From Pseudoalteromonas atlantica (GTDB lineage: Bacteria; Pseudomonadota; Gammaproteobacteria; Enterobacterales; Alteromonadaceae): a DNA stretch of 34,101 nt. Both the position numbers and the translations under genes were made by a program. The notes beneath the pieces are model-generated. The model was not told the origin of the DNA and made no database searches. It saw nothing but the letters and a program-made list of their open reading frames with translations. Positions 1-8,629 of this stretch are shown piece after piece. The stretch covers positions 1 to 34,101 of the forward strand of contig BJUT01000047.1 of the NCBI GenBank assembly GCA_007988745.1. The letters run 5' to 3'. Every line of letters begins with the position of its first letter. The stretch's first letter is position 1.

Positions 1-60
1 CTTATCTTCAGTATCCTTTTCTATACCTTTTTCATCACTATTTAAAACTTCATTTTTAGA

Positions 61-753
61 CTAATTATCAAATACCCACTGTAATGTTGCCCCGTGGTTT
101 TTAAGCCATGCTGATGCAGATTTATAATCGGGATAAAAGTTAGCTACGTGCTTCCAAAAAGCGCTGCTGTGGTTCAAATACTTTAAATGAGCCAATTCGT
201 GCACAATAACATAATCAATTATATGATGAGGCGCCCCAACAAGGTTAAGGCTAAAGGTTAGCTCTCGCCGAGAATTACAACTCCCCCACTTACGTTTATA
301 ACTTCCAATCGTCAATTTAGTCGGTAATGCTTCTGACATCTGTTGGCAATAATAAGCTAAACGCATTTCAATGTAGTTTGTTAGCGTTTCTTCAAGGGCA
401 AGGCAAAGTAACTGCTTGCGTTTTTCAGGCTGTTTTTTTACTCGATTAGAAGTGTAAATAGTAAATACGCTATCGGATTGCTGAACATGCGAGCGTGTCC
501 CTTTTGCAAAAGTAATGGTATATGGCTTAGCAAAAACCATTATTTGCTGGTTTTTAAACGGGTGTTGTTGAGTATCAATGGCGTTAAGTTGTTTATGCAA
601 TTGCGCAGTTACCCACTCATTTTTACTAAACAGCCATTGTTCTATTTGTAGTTTTGGCACGTGTGTAGGCGCATAAACAGTAACTAATTTTTGGCTAACT
701 TTTATTGCCACTGTTTTACGCCTTGCACTGCGTTTTAGCTGATACTCAAACAA
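61..753 (-). CDS. YgjP-like zinc metallopeptidase domain protein (DUF45/M48-related)
   Basis: Predicted 230-residue cytosolic protein of the YgjP/DUF45 family. The zinc-peptidase motif HELAH is at residues 185-189 with a third histidine at 195 (NH...AFW), as in the family. Before it lies the family's WGSC signature at 156-159, followed by a beta-rich stretch ending in LVGAP. The N-terminal part (about 1-110) is the strand-rich domain usual in these proteins. The longest reading starts at a TTG at 753 with a weak AGAG-type ribosome site about 8 bases upstream. No ATG precedes it in frame before the intergenic space. The gene is divergent from the MHYT kinase at 1021. Substrate and physiological role are unknown for the family. 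Family assignment is secure, the exact start less so. Confidence 0.85.
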   Translation of the reverse strand: MFEYQLKRSARRKTVAIKVSQKLVTVYAPTHVPKLQIEQWLFSKNEWVTAQLHKQLNAIDTQQHPFKNQQIMVFAKPYTITFAKGTRSHVQQSDSVFTIYTSNRVKKQPEKRKQLLCLALEETLTNYIEMRLAYYCQQMSEALPTKLTIGSYKRKWGSCNSRRELTFSLNLVGAPHHIIDYVIVHELAHLKYLNHSSAFWKHVANFYPDYKSASAWLKNHGATLQWVFDN

Positions 754-1020
754 GGTGTATGCTCTAAATATAAATAAAAGCGTATTATAAAGCCTTATTT
801 AATCAATGCAGTTATTTAGCGATAAATAAATGGGCTCAGTGTTTATTATTATTTTTATTTACGCAAAATCACGTCTTATTAATAAAGTACGCTACGCATG
901 TTAATACTTTAATGCTAAAAAGTAACCTCGCTGATTTATAATATAAATTATTAGATTAACAGTTTATTTATAAAATAAATCTATTAAACTAGTTCAATAA
1001 AGATACTAATTTGAGCCACT
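754..1020. other. Divergent intergenic region, 267 bp
   Basis: Very AT-rich spacer between the minus-strand peptidase gene and the plus-strand MHYT kinase. It should contain promoters for both. I see many possible AT-rich -10 boxes but none with a convincing partner -35, and no strong palindrome. Confidence 0.5.
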
Positions 1021-4000
1021 ATGCTGTCTGCATTTTTTATAACCGACCACGATCCGAGCCTCATTATCAACGGTGCATATAACCCTATACTGGTTAGTCT
1101 ATCGGTCATTACCGCTATTTTTGCTGCCTTTTTTACGATCTGGTTGGTTGATGTAGCAAAGCAAACGCAATTCGAAAGCTATAAACGCTTAGCCAATGTG
1201 ACCGGTGCCACTGTTTTATCGGCCGGTATTTGGAGTATGCATTTTATAGGTATGTTGGCCTTTTCGTTATGCACAGAAATACACTACGACCCAATCATTA
1301 CCGTTTTGTCTTTTTTACCGGCGTTTATTGCATGTCAGTACGCTTTTTCGATTTTAGTAAAATCGCAAGGGTCATACAAACACCTTATTATTTGCTCTAT
1401 TTTACTAGGCTCAGGCATTGGTACAATGCACTACAGCGGCATGGCAGCAATGGAGCTGGCCCCGTTACTACGTTACGATGCAATCATATTTGCTTTATCA
1501 ATTGTGGTCGCTGTTGGTTTATCGTTCATAGCACTTTTTACGCGTTATCATTTAACGCGTTTGCTACCTAATTTATCACAACTGCAAGCGCGCTCTATTA
1601 CCGCTGTTATTTTAGGCTCAGCGGTGGCTGGTATGCACTATATGGGTATGGCTGCTACCCGCTTTGTTGCAACCTCTCCGCTTTTACCCGATTACGAAGA
1701 GTCAACCACTGAGCTTGCTTTTGTGGCTATTGCCGTAGCTACCGCGACCGTTGCTATAACCTGTGTCATTGCAGTTATAAATGGCATGGTTAGATACCGC
1801 TTACTGCTTGAGGAAAAATCGGCGGATGAATCTCGACTAAATGCTATTTTAGGCACTGCTATTGATGGCATTGTGACTATAGATCACACCGGCATTATTT
1901 TGAGCTTTAACGAAGCTGCCAGCAAAATTTTTGGTTGGCGAGAAAACGAAGTTCAAGGTCATAATGTAAAAATGCTGATGGCCGATGAAATCGCTCGCCA
2001 CCATGATGGCTATTTGTCTCACGCCAAAAATGTAGATCTAGGTAAAGTAATTGGTATAAATAGGGATGTGTCTGCCAAACACAAAGATGGCCACCTTTTT
2101 CCTATTCGCTTAGGTATAGGGGAAGTTAATCAGCCAGGCCATATGCCGTTATATGTTGGCTTTATCACCGATTTAACCGAACAACGCGCTATGCAGCAAA
2201 GTCTTATTGAAAAAGAGCAAAAGTACCGCTCTTTAATGGATAATATGCCTGGCGCTGCTTTTCGCTGTAAGTACGACGAAAACTGGAGCATGTTATTTAT
2301 CAGCCCAACAGTGGCTGAACTAACAGGGTACACGCCAGAAGAGTTCACAGAAAGCTGCATAGAACTTAACGATCTTATTTTGAAAACAGATCAGCCAACG
2401 GTAAACGAAGCCGTAGCGCAAGCCATGACCTCAAGTTTAAAGTACTCGGTAGAGTATCGTATTCGCCACCGTAACGGCAAAGTTGCCTGGGTATTAGATA
2501 AAGGCAGTATTACCTGTGATAAAGATAATAACCCGCAGTGGATAGATGGGGTATTGGTTGATATTACAGAACAAAAAGAATACGAAGACAAACTTGAGCA
2601 GGCAAAATTGCAAGCTGAAGAAGCAGCGCACGCTAAGCAATCTTTTATGGCTAATATGAGCCATGAGATCCGCACGCCGATGAATTCTATTATCGGTTTT
2701 AGCGACCTACTGATGGACACTCCGCTAAACCAAGAACAGCAAAAGCACTTGGTTACAGTTAATAATGCGGCGCGTTCATTATTAAGGTTACTTAACGAAG
2801 TGCTTGATACCGCAAAACTTGAGCGCGGAAAGCTAACTATTGAACCCGTTCACTTTAGTTTAAAACAAGTACTCGATAGCATTATTTCGACATTTTGGCT
2901 TGAAGCAAAAAAGAAAGACTTGCGTTTAAAGTTGAACATTAAAGATTCTGTTGCCACAACTTACTATGGCGACCCAGATAGGTTAAGGCAAATTTTAACT
3001 AACCTCATCGGTAACGCCATTAAATTTACCGAGCAAGGTTCGGTTGAGCTCACTGTAAGTACTACGCAAACTGATCAGCTCTTTTTTGAAGTGCAAGATA
3101 CCGGCATAGGTATTGCCAAAGACCGTGTTAAAGCTATATTTCAGCCGTTTGTTCAGGCCGATGGCACCACTACTCGTCGCTTTGGCGGTACAGGCCTGGG
3201 AACAACCATTAGTAAACAATTAGTAGAGCTAATGGGCGGCACTATAAACCTAGTCAGTGAAGAAAACAAAGGTAGCTGCTTTTACTTCTCTTTACCGCTT
3301 AAACAAGGCGATGCAGAAAAAATAGACCATTTCGATGGCCTGCACACTCAATTACCATCGCTAAGGGTACTTGTGGTGGATGATATTGAGCAAAACACCG
3401 AGCTGCTTTCGTTATTACTTTCTAAAGATCAACATTTGGTAAGCAAAGCAAGCAACGGTTTAGAGGCTATTGCAATATTCGAGAAACAAGATTTTGATGT
3501 CATCTTAATGGATATTCATATGCCTGAGTGTGATGGCATAGAAGCAACCACAAAAATTAGAGCCATAGAAAAGCAAAGGCAGCTTAAATTTACCCCCATT
3601 ATTGCGTTAACGGCAAGCGTCCTACAGCAAGATAAACTCACAGCTAAACGTGCCGGCATGAACGGCTTTGCTAATAAGCCGATAGATATAAATCAGCTTA
3701 ACCAAGAGATTGCGCAGGTGCTTGGCTTAGGTATTGCTAAAGATATGGTTATTAGCCAATCAGACCCTGAGGCTAAACACATCGACTTTGAAAAAGGTGT
3801 GATGCTTTGGGGTAATAAATGCAAACAGTTAACCGAAATTGCCAAATTTATAAATGACAGCAATAAACGATTTGATATTTTATTTAACAGTAAGTTATCT
3901 GAGATTAAAAACGCCAATAGTCTGATACATACCCTTAAAGGGGTCGCCGGTAATTTAGGCCTAACAACATTAATGACTTTATTAGCCAATTTAGAGCGTG

Positions 4001-4353
4001 AGCAAACTTCTGAGCAATCTACAGCGTTAGTAACACAAATAAAAGACGAGTTAGTGACAATAACGCAATTGATATCAGGCGATGAGTGCGCACAAATCAC
4101 GCCTGCTGAGAGTGAAAATACTGAGCAAAAAAGCACGCTAAACGCGGCTGAATTAAAGTCACTGTGTGAAACGCTGCACCATGAAGCGCAAAGCGCCGAG
4201 CTCAACGATGTTTTGCTTGCGCAGCTTGAAAATAACGCCCCTGCACACCTACAAACTCAAGTAAATGAGGTTGTAAACGCATTTGATGAATTTGACTTTG
4301 ATCAGGCGCAACACGTGCTAGACGGTCTAATTAAAGAGTTTACCCAAGAATGA
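1021..4353 (+). CDS. MHYT-PAS-PAS hybrid sensor histidine kinase with REC and Hpt domains
   Basis: 1110-residue membrane-bound hybrid kinase. The N-terminal MHYT sensor (about 10-255) shows three repeats of the motif, as MHFIGM, MHYSGM and MHYMGM. MHYT is a proposed metal-coordinating membrane sensor for diatomic gases. Two PAS domains follow at about 270-390 and 400-520. The dimerisation/phosphoacceptor domain has SHEIRTP with His548. The ATPase domain (about 650-765) has an N box (NLIGNAIKF), DTGIGI and GGTGLG. A receiver domain (about 781-900) has VVDD and phospho-acceptor Asp831 in LMDIHMP, with the late Lys in NKPID. An Hpt domain carries His970 in LIHTLKGVAGNLG. A helical tail of about 90 residues remains unassigned. 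All catalytic residues are present, so a full His-Asp-His relay is possible. The next gene, 9 bases downstream, encodes a REC-HD-GYP protein that is the obvious candidate partner. The start ATG has only a weak upstream TTGAG. Confidence 0.93.
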   Translation: MLSAFFITDHDPSLIINGAYNPILVSLSVITAIFAAFFTIWLVDVAKQTQFESYKRLANVTGATVLSAGIWSMHFIGMLAFSLCTEIHYDPIITVLSFLPAFIACQYAFSILVKSQGSYKHLIICSILLGSGIGTMHYSGMAAMELAPLLRYDAIIFALSIVVAVGLSFIALFTRYHLTRLLPNLSQLQARSITAVILGSAVAGMHYMGMAATRFVATSPLLPDYEESTTELAFVAIAVATATVAITCVIAVINGMVRYRLLLEEKSADESRLNAILGTAIDGIVTIDHTGIILSFNEAASKIFGWRENEVQGHNVKMLMADEIARHHDGYLSHAKNVDLGKVIGINRDVSAKHKDGHLFPIRLGIGEVNQPGHMPLYVGFITDLTEQRAMQQSLIEKEQKYRSLMDNMPGAAFRCKYDENWSMLFISPTVAELTGYTPEEFTESCIELNDLILKTDQPTVNEAVAQAMTSSLKYSVEYRIRHRNGKVAWVLDKGSITCDKDNNPQWIDGVLVDITEQKEYEDKLEQAKLQAEEAAHAKQSFMANMSHEIRTPMNSIIGFSDLLMDTPLNQEQQKHLVTVNNAARSLLRLLNEVLDTAKLERGKLTIEPVHFSLKQVLDSIISTFWLEAKKKDLRLKLNIKDSVATTYYGDPDRLRQILTNLIGNAIKFTEQGSVELTVSTTQTDQLFFEVQDTGIGIAKDRVKAIFQPFVQADGTTTRRFGGTGLGTTISKQLVELMGGTINLVSEENKGSCFYFSLPLKQGDAEKIDHFDGLHTQLPSLRVLVVDDIEQNTELLSLLLSKDQHLVSKASNGLEAIAIFEKQDFDVILMDIHMPECDGIEATTKIRAIEKQRQLKFTPIIALTASVLQQDKLTAKRAGMNGFANKPIDINQLNQEIAQVLGLGIAKDMVISQSDPEAKHIDFEKGVMLWGNKCKQLTEIAKFINDSNKRFDILFNSKLSEIKNANSLIHTLKGVAGNLGLTTLMTLLANLEREQTSEQSTALVTQIKDELVTITQLISGDECAQITPAESENTEQKSTLNAAELKSLCETLHHEAQSAELNDVLLAQLENNAPAHLQTQVNEVVNAFDEFDFDQAQHVLDGLIKEFTQE

Positions 4354-4362
4354 GAATATTGA

Positions 4363-5358
4363 ATGGATTTTAGCAACGACAAACCACGTATATTAATCGT
4401 TGACGATGAACCTGCTAACTTAAAAGTCATGCGAGAAGTATTAGGTAATCAATACCGTATGTCTTTTGCTAAATCAGGCGCTGCAGCACTTGCGCTACTA
4501 GAAAAAGAACAGCCTAAACTTATATTACTCGATATCATGATGCCCGATATGAATGGCTTTGAGGTGTGCGAAATACTTAAAAGCACACTCGCGCTTTCGC
4601 ATATCCCAATTATTTTTGTAACGGCTTTGGGTGATGAAAGCGATGAGTTTAAAGGCTTTGAACTCGGTGCTGTTGATTACATTACTAAACCTATTAGCCC
4701 CGCGATTGTGCGCGCACGTGTTAAAACGCATTTATCGCTTGTACAAGCCGAGCAATTAAAGCAAGCCCATGTTGATTTAGTACATCGATTAGGCCGCGCT
4801 GCAGAGTACAAAGACACAGACACTGGCGAGCACATTGCTAGGATGAGCCAATACAGTAAATTATTAGCATTAGAATTTGGCATGGGTGAGCAACAAGCAG
4901 AGCTGCTTCGCCAAGCAGCCCCCATGCACGATGTAGGTAAAATAGGTATTCCGGATGCTATTTTATTAAAACCTGGGCGATTAACCCCTGACGAATTTGA
5001 CCACATGAAACAGCATGCGGCTATTGGCGCGCAAATTTTAGCAAATTCCTCATCACCGCTATTACAACTTGCCCATAAACTGGCTATAGAGCACCACGAA
5101 AAGTGGGATGGCAGTGGCTACCCTAATGGTTTACAAGGCGAACAAATATCGGTTGAAGGGCGTATTGTGGCTATTGCAGATGTATTTGATGCCCTTACCT
5201 CTAAACGCCCGTATAAAGAGGCTTGGGGTGTAGAAGAGGCGCTTGAGCATATGCAAGCACAAGCGGGTAAACACTTTGACCCACACCTCATCAATTTATT
5301 TGTAAATAAGCTCGATGCTATAATCGCAATTAAAAACACATACCAAGAGCAACACTAA
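4363..5358 (+). CDS. Response regulator with HD-GYP domain (c-di-GMP phosphodiesterase type)
   Basis: 331 residues. An N-terminal receiver domain (about 9-125) has VDDE and the phospho-acceptor Asp57 in LLDIMMPDMNG. The C-terminal HD-GYP domain has the family hallmarks: the kinase-like linker with EYKDTDTGEH, the metal motif HDVGKIGIPD, and HHEKWDGSGYPNG. HD-GYP proteins hydrolyse cyclic di-GMP to pGpG or GMP, and no expected residue is missing. It starts 9 bases after the MHYT kinase stop, with a TGAG overlapping that stop, so the two are almost certainly cotranscribed. The natural reading is that the kinase, directly or through its Hpt domain, phosphorylates Asp57 and so tunes c-di-GMP breakdown. 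The 3' end overlaps the convergent VOC gene by 4 bases. Confidence 0.92.
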   Translation: MDFSNDKPRILIVDDEPANLKVMREVLGNQYRMSFAKSGAAALALLEKEQPKLILLDIMMPDMNGFEVCEILKSTLALSHIPIIFVTALGDESDEFKGFELGAVDYITKPISPAIVRARVKTHLSLVQAEQLKQAHVDLVHRLGRAAEYKDTDTGEHIARMSQYSKLLALEFGMGEQQAELLRQAAPMHDVGKIGIPDAILLKPGRLTPDEFDHMKQHAAIGAQILANSSSPLLQLAHKLAIEHHEKWDGSGYPNGLQGEQISVEGRIVAIADVFDALTSKRPYKEAWGVEEALEHMQAQAGKHFDPHLINLFVNKLDAIIAIKNTYQEQH

Positions 5359-5783
5359 GTATTGCGCGTGCGTGAGCCTTGTTTTACATCACCATATACC
5401 GCTTTTATGTGCGGGTAGTCATGAGAGGTTATTTCGTGGCTATTCCCACTGTTATCTTTAAAATAAAGCGAAAACGTTACACCGTGATCAGCCAGTACAG
5501 TTTTTATGTTTAAGCCATTTAAATAATCAACCCAACCAATAAACTGTGCACCGGTGGCTGCAAACGCAATACCTTTGCTTCGCCCTTGTCCTTCAAATAA
5601 CGCTAAACGCGTTGTTTTTGCGCTATCTTCAAGTGTGAGTGGCCCTTTGCCATTTTCATCCCAAAAGGCAAGCTCTTCAACTACGCTAAAGCCTAGTACC
5701 TGCTTGTACCACTTTAGCGCTTCTTGGATGTTTTCAACATTAAGGTGGCAATGATCAATGCCCGATAATAAAGGAGCGCTCAT
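5355..5783 (-). CDS. VOC (glyoxalase/bleomycin-resistance fold) family protein
   Basis: 142 residues from the ATG at 5783. A TTG 12 bases further upstream would add four residues but would overlap the end of the neighbouring gene. The protein has the paired beta-alpha-beta-beta-beta modules of the vicinal-oxygen-chelate superfamily. Candidate metal ligands are the His of GIDHCHLNV near the N terminus, the Glu of LALFEG and the Glu of SHEITSHD near the C terminus. The substrate cannot be inferred. The ATG lies one base after the stop of the HD hydrolase gene and has no clear ribosome site, so translation is probably coupled to it. Confidence 0.82.
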   Translation of the reverse strand: MSAPLLSGIDHCHLNVENIQEALKWYKQVLGFSVVEELAFWDENGKGPLTLEDSAKTTRLALFEGQGRSKGIAFAATGAQFIGWVDYLNGLNIKTVLADHGVTFSLYFKDNSGNSHEITSHDYPHIKAVYGDVKQGSRTRNT

Positions 5784-5784
5784 A

Positions 5785-6441
5785 TTATTGACCAATTTCT
5801 GATTTTAGCTGCTCTAAAAACGCATACATATACTCTGTGCGTCGCTCTGCCTCGGCTTTAGCTGAGGGCGTATTCATGCTCTTAGCAATATGAAGCAATT
5901 TAATAAAAAAGTGATCAAGGGTATAGGTTTTATCATCTGCTTCGCGGTTAACACAAAATGGGTCATCAGGGTTATACAGTAAACGGCTAATAGAGCCCCC
6001 TACTTTCATACAACGGCTAACGCCTATTGCACCGAGTGCATCCATTCTATCGGCATCTTGCACGATTTGCGCTTCTACAGTTTTAACCGCTATATTGGCG
6101 CTAAAGCTATGGGCAGCTATAGCATGATGAATATCATCAAACAAACATGCGTCGTAGTTAATTGATTTTAAAAACGCAATGGCTTTATCTGCCGCCATAG
6201 TAGATGCTTTTGCTCTATCGGGGTGGTTTTTTGCCACCGCAACACAATCGTGCATCCACGCCGCCGGCAAAACAATATTCATATTGGCTTGCTCGGCGTG
6301 ACATAATTGAATGGCAACACGCACTACGCGTTCAATATGCGTTATGTCGTGTGCTACATCGGCATGTATTAACGAAGTAATAAATGAGCGACATTGAGAA
6401 TCAAGCTGTTGTAACTCAGGGCTTAAAGCAGTGTTGGCCAC
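5785..6441 (-). CDS. HD-domain hydrolase, YedJ-like
   Basis: 218-residue soluble protein of the HD phosphohydrolase superfamily, closest in pattern to E. coli YedJ. Visible metal-binding motifs are DITHIERV near the N terminus (His of the first helix), AAWMHDCVAV (the HD pair), the HAIAAHSF histidines, and QDADRMDALG. The C-terminal DHFFIKLLHI followed by a long helix is typical of the YedJ group. The start is GTG, with GGA about 8 bases upstream. It is the first gene of a two-gene minus-strand unit with the VOC gene and is divergent from rlmI. The substrate is unknown for this subfamily, though a nucleotide or phosphoester is likely. Confidence 0.85.
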   Translation of the reverse strand: MANTALSPELQQLDSQCRSFITSLIHADVAHDITHIERVVRVAIQLCHAEQANMNIVLPAAWMHDCVAVAKNHPDRAKASTMAADKAIAFLKSINYDACLFDDIHHAIAAHSFSANIAVKTVEAQIVQDADRMDALGAIGVSRCMKVGGSISRLLYNPDDPFCVNREADDKTYTLDHFFIKLLHIAKSMNTPSAKAEAERRTEYMYAFLEQLKSEIGQ

Positions 6442-6538
6442 AGTGATGTTCCAAAAAACTAATTTATATGAGAATTATCCGTACTTTAACGCGCTTTACA
6501 CCTCCCTTGCAAAACATTCATTGTATGTTGCCCTATGC

Positions 6539-6567
6539 TTGACTAAAATACAGCGCTTATTTATTAC
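6539..6567 (+). promoter_or_regulatory. Sigma-70-type promoter for rlmI
   Basis: TTGACT at 6539-6544 and TATTAC at 6562-6567, separated by 17 bases, sit immediately upstream of rlmI. The expected transcription start (about 6573-6575) falls only 7-9 bases before the ATG at 6582 and inside the GAGAAG ribosome site, so if this promoter is used the mRNA has almost no leader. Confidence 0.5.
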
Positions 6568-6581
6568 AACTGAGAAGCATT

Positions 6582-7772
6582 ATGTCATCTGCCGTTTACC
6601 TACAAGCTGGTCGCGAAAAATCATTAAAAAGAAAACACCCTTGGTTATTTTCAAAAGCCATCAAAAAAATTAAAGGTAAACCAGGCCTAGGTGATACGGT
6701 TACCATTCACGACAGCGAAGGTAAATTTTTAGCCACCGCAGCTTATAGCCCTCACTCACAAATAAGAGCGCGAGTGTGGAGCTTTGATGAAAAAGAAGTA
6801 ATAGACCAACACTTTTTTGAGCGTCGCTTACGCCGTGCTTTAGATGCTCGCGAGCATGCAATAGCCGAAGGCGGTTTAACTGGCTTTAGGTTGTGTGCTG
6901 CTGAGTCTGACTACTTGCCAGGTGTAACCATTGATAAGTTTGATAACACCTTAGTTTGCCAATTACTAAGTGCCGGCGCTGAGCGCCATAAAGGTGAAAT
7001 TGTAGGCGCGTTAATGGCTATTTTTCCTGGCGCGAATATTTATGAGCGCTCAGATGTAGACGTGCGCACCAAAGAAGGCTTAGAACCTATTAAAGGTGTA
7101 CTGTGGGGCAACGAACCTTCAGAGCCGGTGGTTATTGAAGAAAATGGCTTAAAGCTTGAAGTAGACATTTTAGAAGGTCATAAAACAGGCTTTTACCTGG
7201 ATCAGCGTGATAGCCGCGCAGCACTTGAGCGCTTTTCAAAAGATAAAACCGTATTAAATTGCTTTAGCTACACAGGTACTTTCTCACTTTACGCACTACG
7301 TGGTGGCTGTAAACACGTCACGAATGTTGATGTATCACAACCAGCACTGGATACCGCTAAGCGTAACGTAGAGCACAATAACTTAGATTTAAATAAAGTC
7401 GATTTTGTAAAACAAGATGTGTTTAAGCTATTACGCCAATACCGTGAGGAAGGCAAACAGTTTGATACTATTGTGATGGACCCTCCAAAATTTGCAGACA
7501 ACAAAGCGCAGTTAACCGGGGCGTGTCGTGGTTATAAAGATATAAACATGATTGCTATGCAAATATTAAAACCAGGCGGTACATTACTTACCTTCTCGTG
7601 CTCTGGATTAATGGAGCAAAACTTGTTTCAAAAAGTGGTAGCAGACGCTGCGCTAGATGCAGGTAAAGAGCTATTGATTATGGAGCGTTTAAATCAAGCG
7701 GCCGATCACCCTATTGCTGGCAGTTACCCTGAAGGCTTTTACTTAAAAGGCTTGATTTGTAAGGTTTACTAA
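6582..7772 (+). CDS. rlmI: 23S rRNA (cytosine-C5)-methyltransferase RlmI
   Basis: 396 residues, the same length as E. coli RlmI (YccW), which uses S-adenosylmethionine to methylate C1962 of 23S rRNA. An N-terminal PUA-type RNA-binding domain begins with [12 protein letters not shown]. The Rossmann methyltransferase domain has the cofactor loop [10 protein letters not shown], the acidic DVS at the end of the next strand, the DPPKFAD motif IV, and the SCS motif that holds the catalytic cysteine of m5C enzymes. The ATG has GAGAAG upstream. It is monocistronic and divergent from the HD hydrolase gene. A stem-loop follows at 7782. Confidence 0.93.
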   Translation: MSSAVYLQAGREKSLKRKHPWLFSKAIKKIKGKPGLGDTVTIHDSEGKFLATAAYSPHSQIRARVWSFDEKEVIDQHFFERRLRRALDAREHAIAEGGLTGFRLCAAESDYLPGVTIDKFDNTLVCQLLSAGAERHKGEIVGALMAIFPGANIYERSDVDVRTKEGLEPIKGVLWGNEPSEPVVIEENGLKLEVDILEGHKTGFYLDQRDSRAALERFSKDKTVLNCFSYTGTFSLYALRGGCKHVTNVDVSQPALDTAKRNVEHNNLDLNKVDFVKQDVFKLLRQYREEGKQFDTIVMDPPKFADNKAQLTGACRGYKDINMIAMQILKPGGTLLTFSCSGLMEQNLFQKVVADAALDAGKELLIMERLNQAADHPIAGSYPEGFYLKGLICKVY

Positions 7773-7781
7773 AAATTATTG

Positions 7782-7809
7782 TTATTACCTACAAGGACGT
7801 AGGTAATAA
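7782..7809. other. Perfect 11-bp stem-loop after rlmI
   Basis: TTATTACCTAC at 7782-7792 pairs with GTAGGTAATAA at 7799-7809 around a 6-base loop. No T run follows on the plus strand, and only a short broken one follows on the minus strand. It could act as an mRNA 3' end structure shared by the converging rlmI and PilZ transcripts rather than a classical terminator. Confidence 0.45.
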
Positions 7810-7868
7810 AATCGAACGTTATTTAACACCCGCAATAGCAAAAGCCAGCCGCTAGGTGTTTATTCAAT

Positions 7869-8165
7869 TTAATTAAACTGAACTATTTCTAATCCCGCGG
7901 TAATGGTGCCATCGTCTTCTTTGCTAGCACGTATAACTTTAGCCGTTGCATTTAAAGAGGCAATACTTGGGTGAGTCGACTCTATATTAACCTGTAACAA
8001 AGTATCGAGCTCAAGCAAGTCATCTAAATGTAGTGATAACCCAGTGGCACTTAAATCAACACATTCTGCGGTATAATTTAGCCCAGCAACAGGCTCTATT
8101 GTTGTTAATTGCGCAGGAGTATTCACCTGCATACGTCTAAAATTGCGCTTATCTTCAGTAAACAT
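7869..8165 (-). CDS. PilZ-domain protein (candidate c-di-GMP receptor)
   Basis: 98-residue single PilZ domain. Both halves of the c-di-GMP-binding signature are present: RxxxR as R7-N-F-R-R11, and D/NxSxxG as D37-L-S-A-T-G42 followed by the beta barrel. Binding of c-di-GMP is therefore plausible but not shown. The ATG has a good AAGGTGAT ribosome site. It lies 9 bases downstream of a single-domain response regulator gene and is probably cotranscribed with it. Together with the HD-GYP protein 3 kb away it makes a local c-di-GMP theme. Confidence 0.88.
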   Translation of the reverse strand: MFTEDKRNFRRMQVNTPAQLTTIEPVAGLNYTAECVDLSATGLSLHLDDLLELDTLLQVNIESTHPSIASLNATAKVIRASKEDDGTITAGLEIVQFN

Positions 8166-8174
8166 GCATCACCT

Positions 8175-8555
8175 TTAAACAACCGTGTTTATTTGCTCAA
8201 ATAAAGTACCCATCGAAAACGGTTTTACTACATAGGCATCACACCCTGCATCAAAGCCAGCTTGCTTTTCCGAGGGCGACTCTAAGCCCGAAACCATAAC
8301 AACAGGTATATTTTTAGTCTCAGGCGTGTGCTTAAGCATCCGACATGTATCATACCCATCTAGGCCAGGCATACATACATCAAGCAAAATAATATCCGGC
8401 GGGTTAGCAATGGCAGACGCCAAACAGCTTTTACCCGAGTCAGCATAACTAACATCAAATTTTGAGGTCAGGGCAGATTTAAGCATTTCATAATTAAAAT
8501 ACTCGTCATCTACAACTAACAATCGCTTAATCTTATGTTCAACCGATGAGGACAT
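8175..8555 (-). CDS. Single-domain response regulator (CheY-like receiver)
   Basis: 126 residues, all receiver domain. Acidic pair in VVDDE (15-18), phospho-acceptor Asp59 in LLDVCMPGLDG, Ser89 in VMVSG, and Lys111 in VVKPF are all in place. There is no output domain, so it must act by protein contact or as a relay intermediate. It heads a two-gene unit with the PilZ protein. No cognate kinase lies beside it, but the MHYT hybrid kinase with an Hpt domain 4 kb away is one possible donor. Confidence 0.9.
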   Translation of the reverse strand: MSSSVEHKIKRLLVVDDEYFNYEMLKSALTSKFDVSYADSGKSCLASAIANPPDIILLDVCMPGLDGYDTCRMLKHTPETKNIPVVMVSGLESPSEKQAGFDAGCDAYVVKPFSMGTLFEQINTVV

Positions 8556-8591
8556 AGGTATGTCGCTTCCTTCTCAACCAAAAATAAATCC

Positions 8592-8619
8592 TTCTATTAA
8601 GGTACTAAGCTTAATAGAA
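8592..8619 (-). terminator. Stem-loop downstream of hrpA
   Basis: A perfect 10-bp stem, TTCTATTAAG at 8592-8601 with CTTAATAGAA at 8610-8619, and an 8-base loop, starts about 10 bases after the hrpA stop. On the minus strand it is followed by GGATTTATTTTT, an imperfect T tract. Probably the hrpA terminator, which would separate it from the response regulator gene. Confidence 0.5.
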
Positions 8620-8629
8620 AATGCAAGTT

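Noticed and set aside
1..60. In-frame continuation past the stop of the YgjP-like gene (acidic 20-residue stretch)
   Set aside because: The protein is already complete at its stop and no start codon is visible in this short segment; too little sequence to call a gene.
3693..4205. 170-codon minus-strand frame within the MHYT kinase gene
   Set aside because: Antisense shadow of the REC/Hpt region; its composition is an artefact of the opposite strand.
7825..7860. AACACC...GGTGTT stem-loop considered as a terminator of the PilZ transcript
   Set aside because: Five-base internal bulge and no T tract on either strand.
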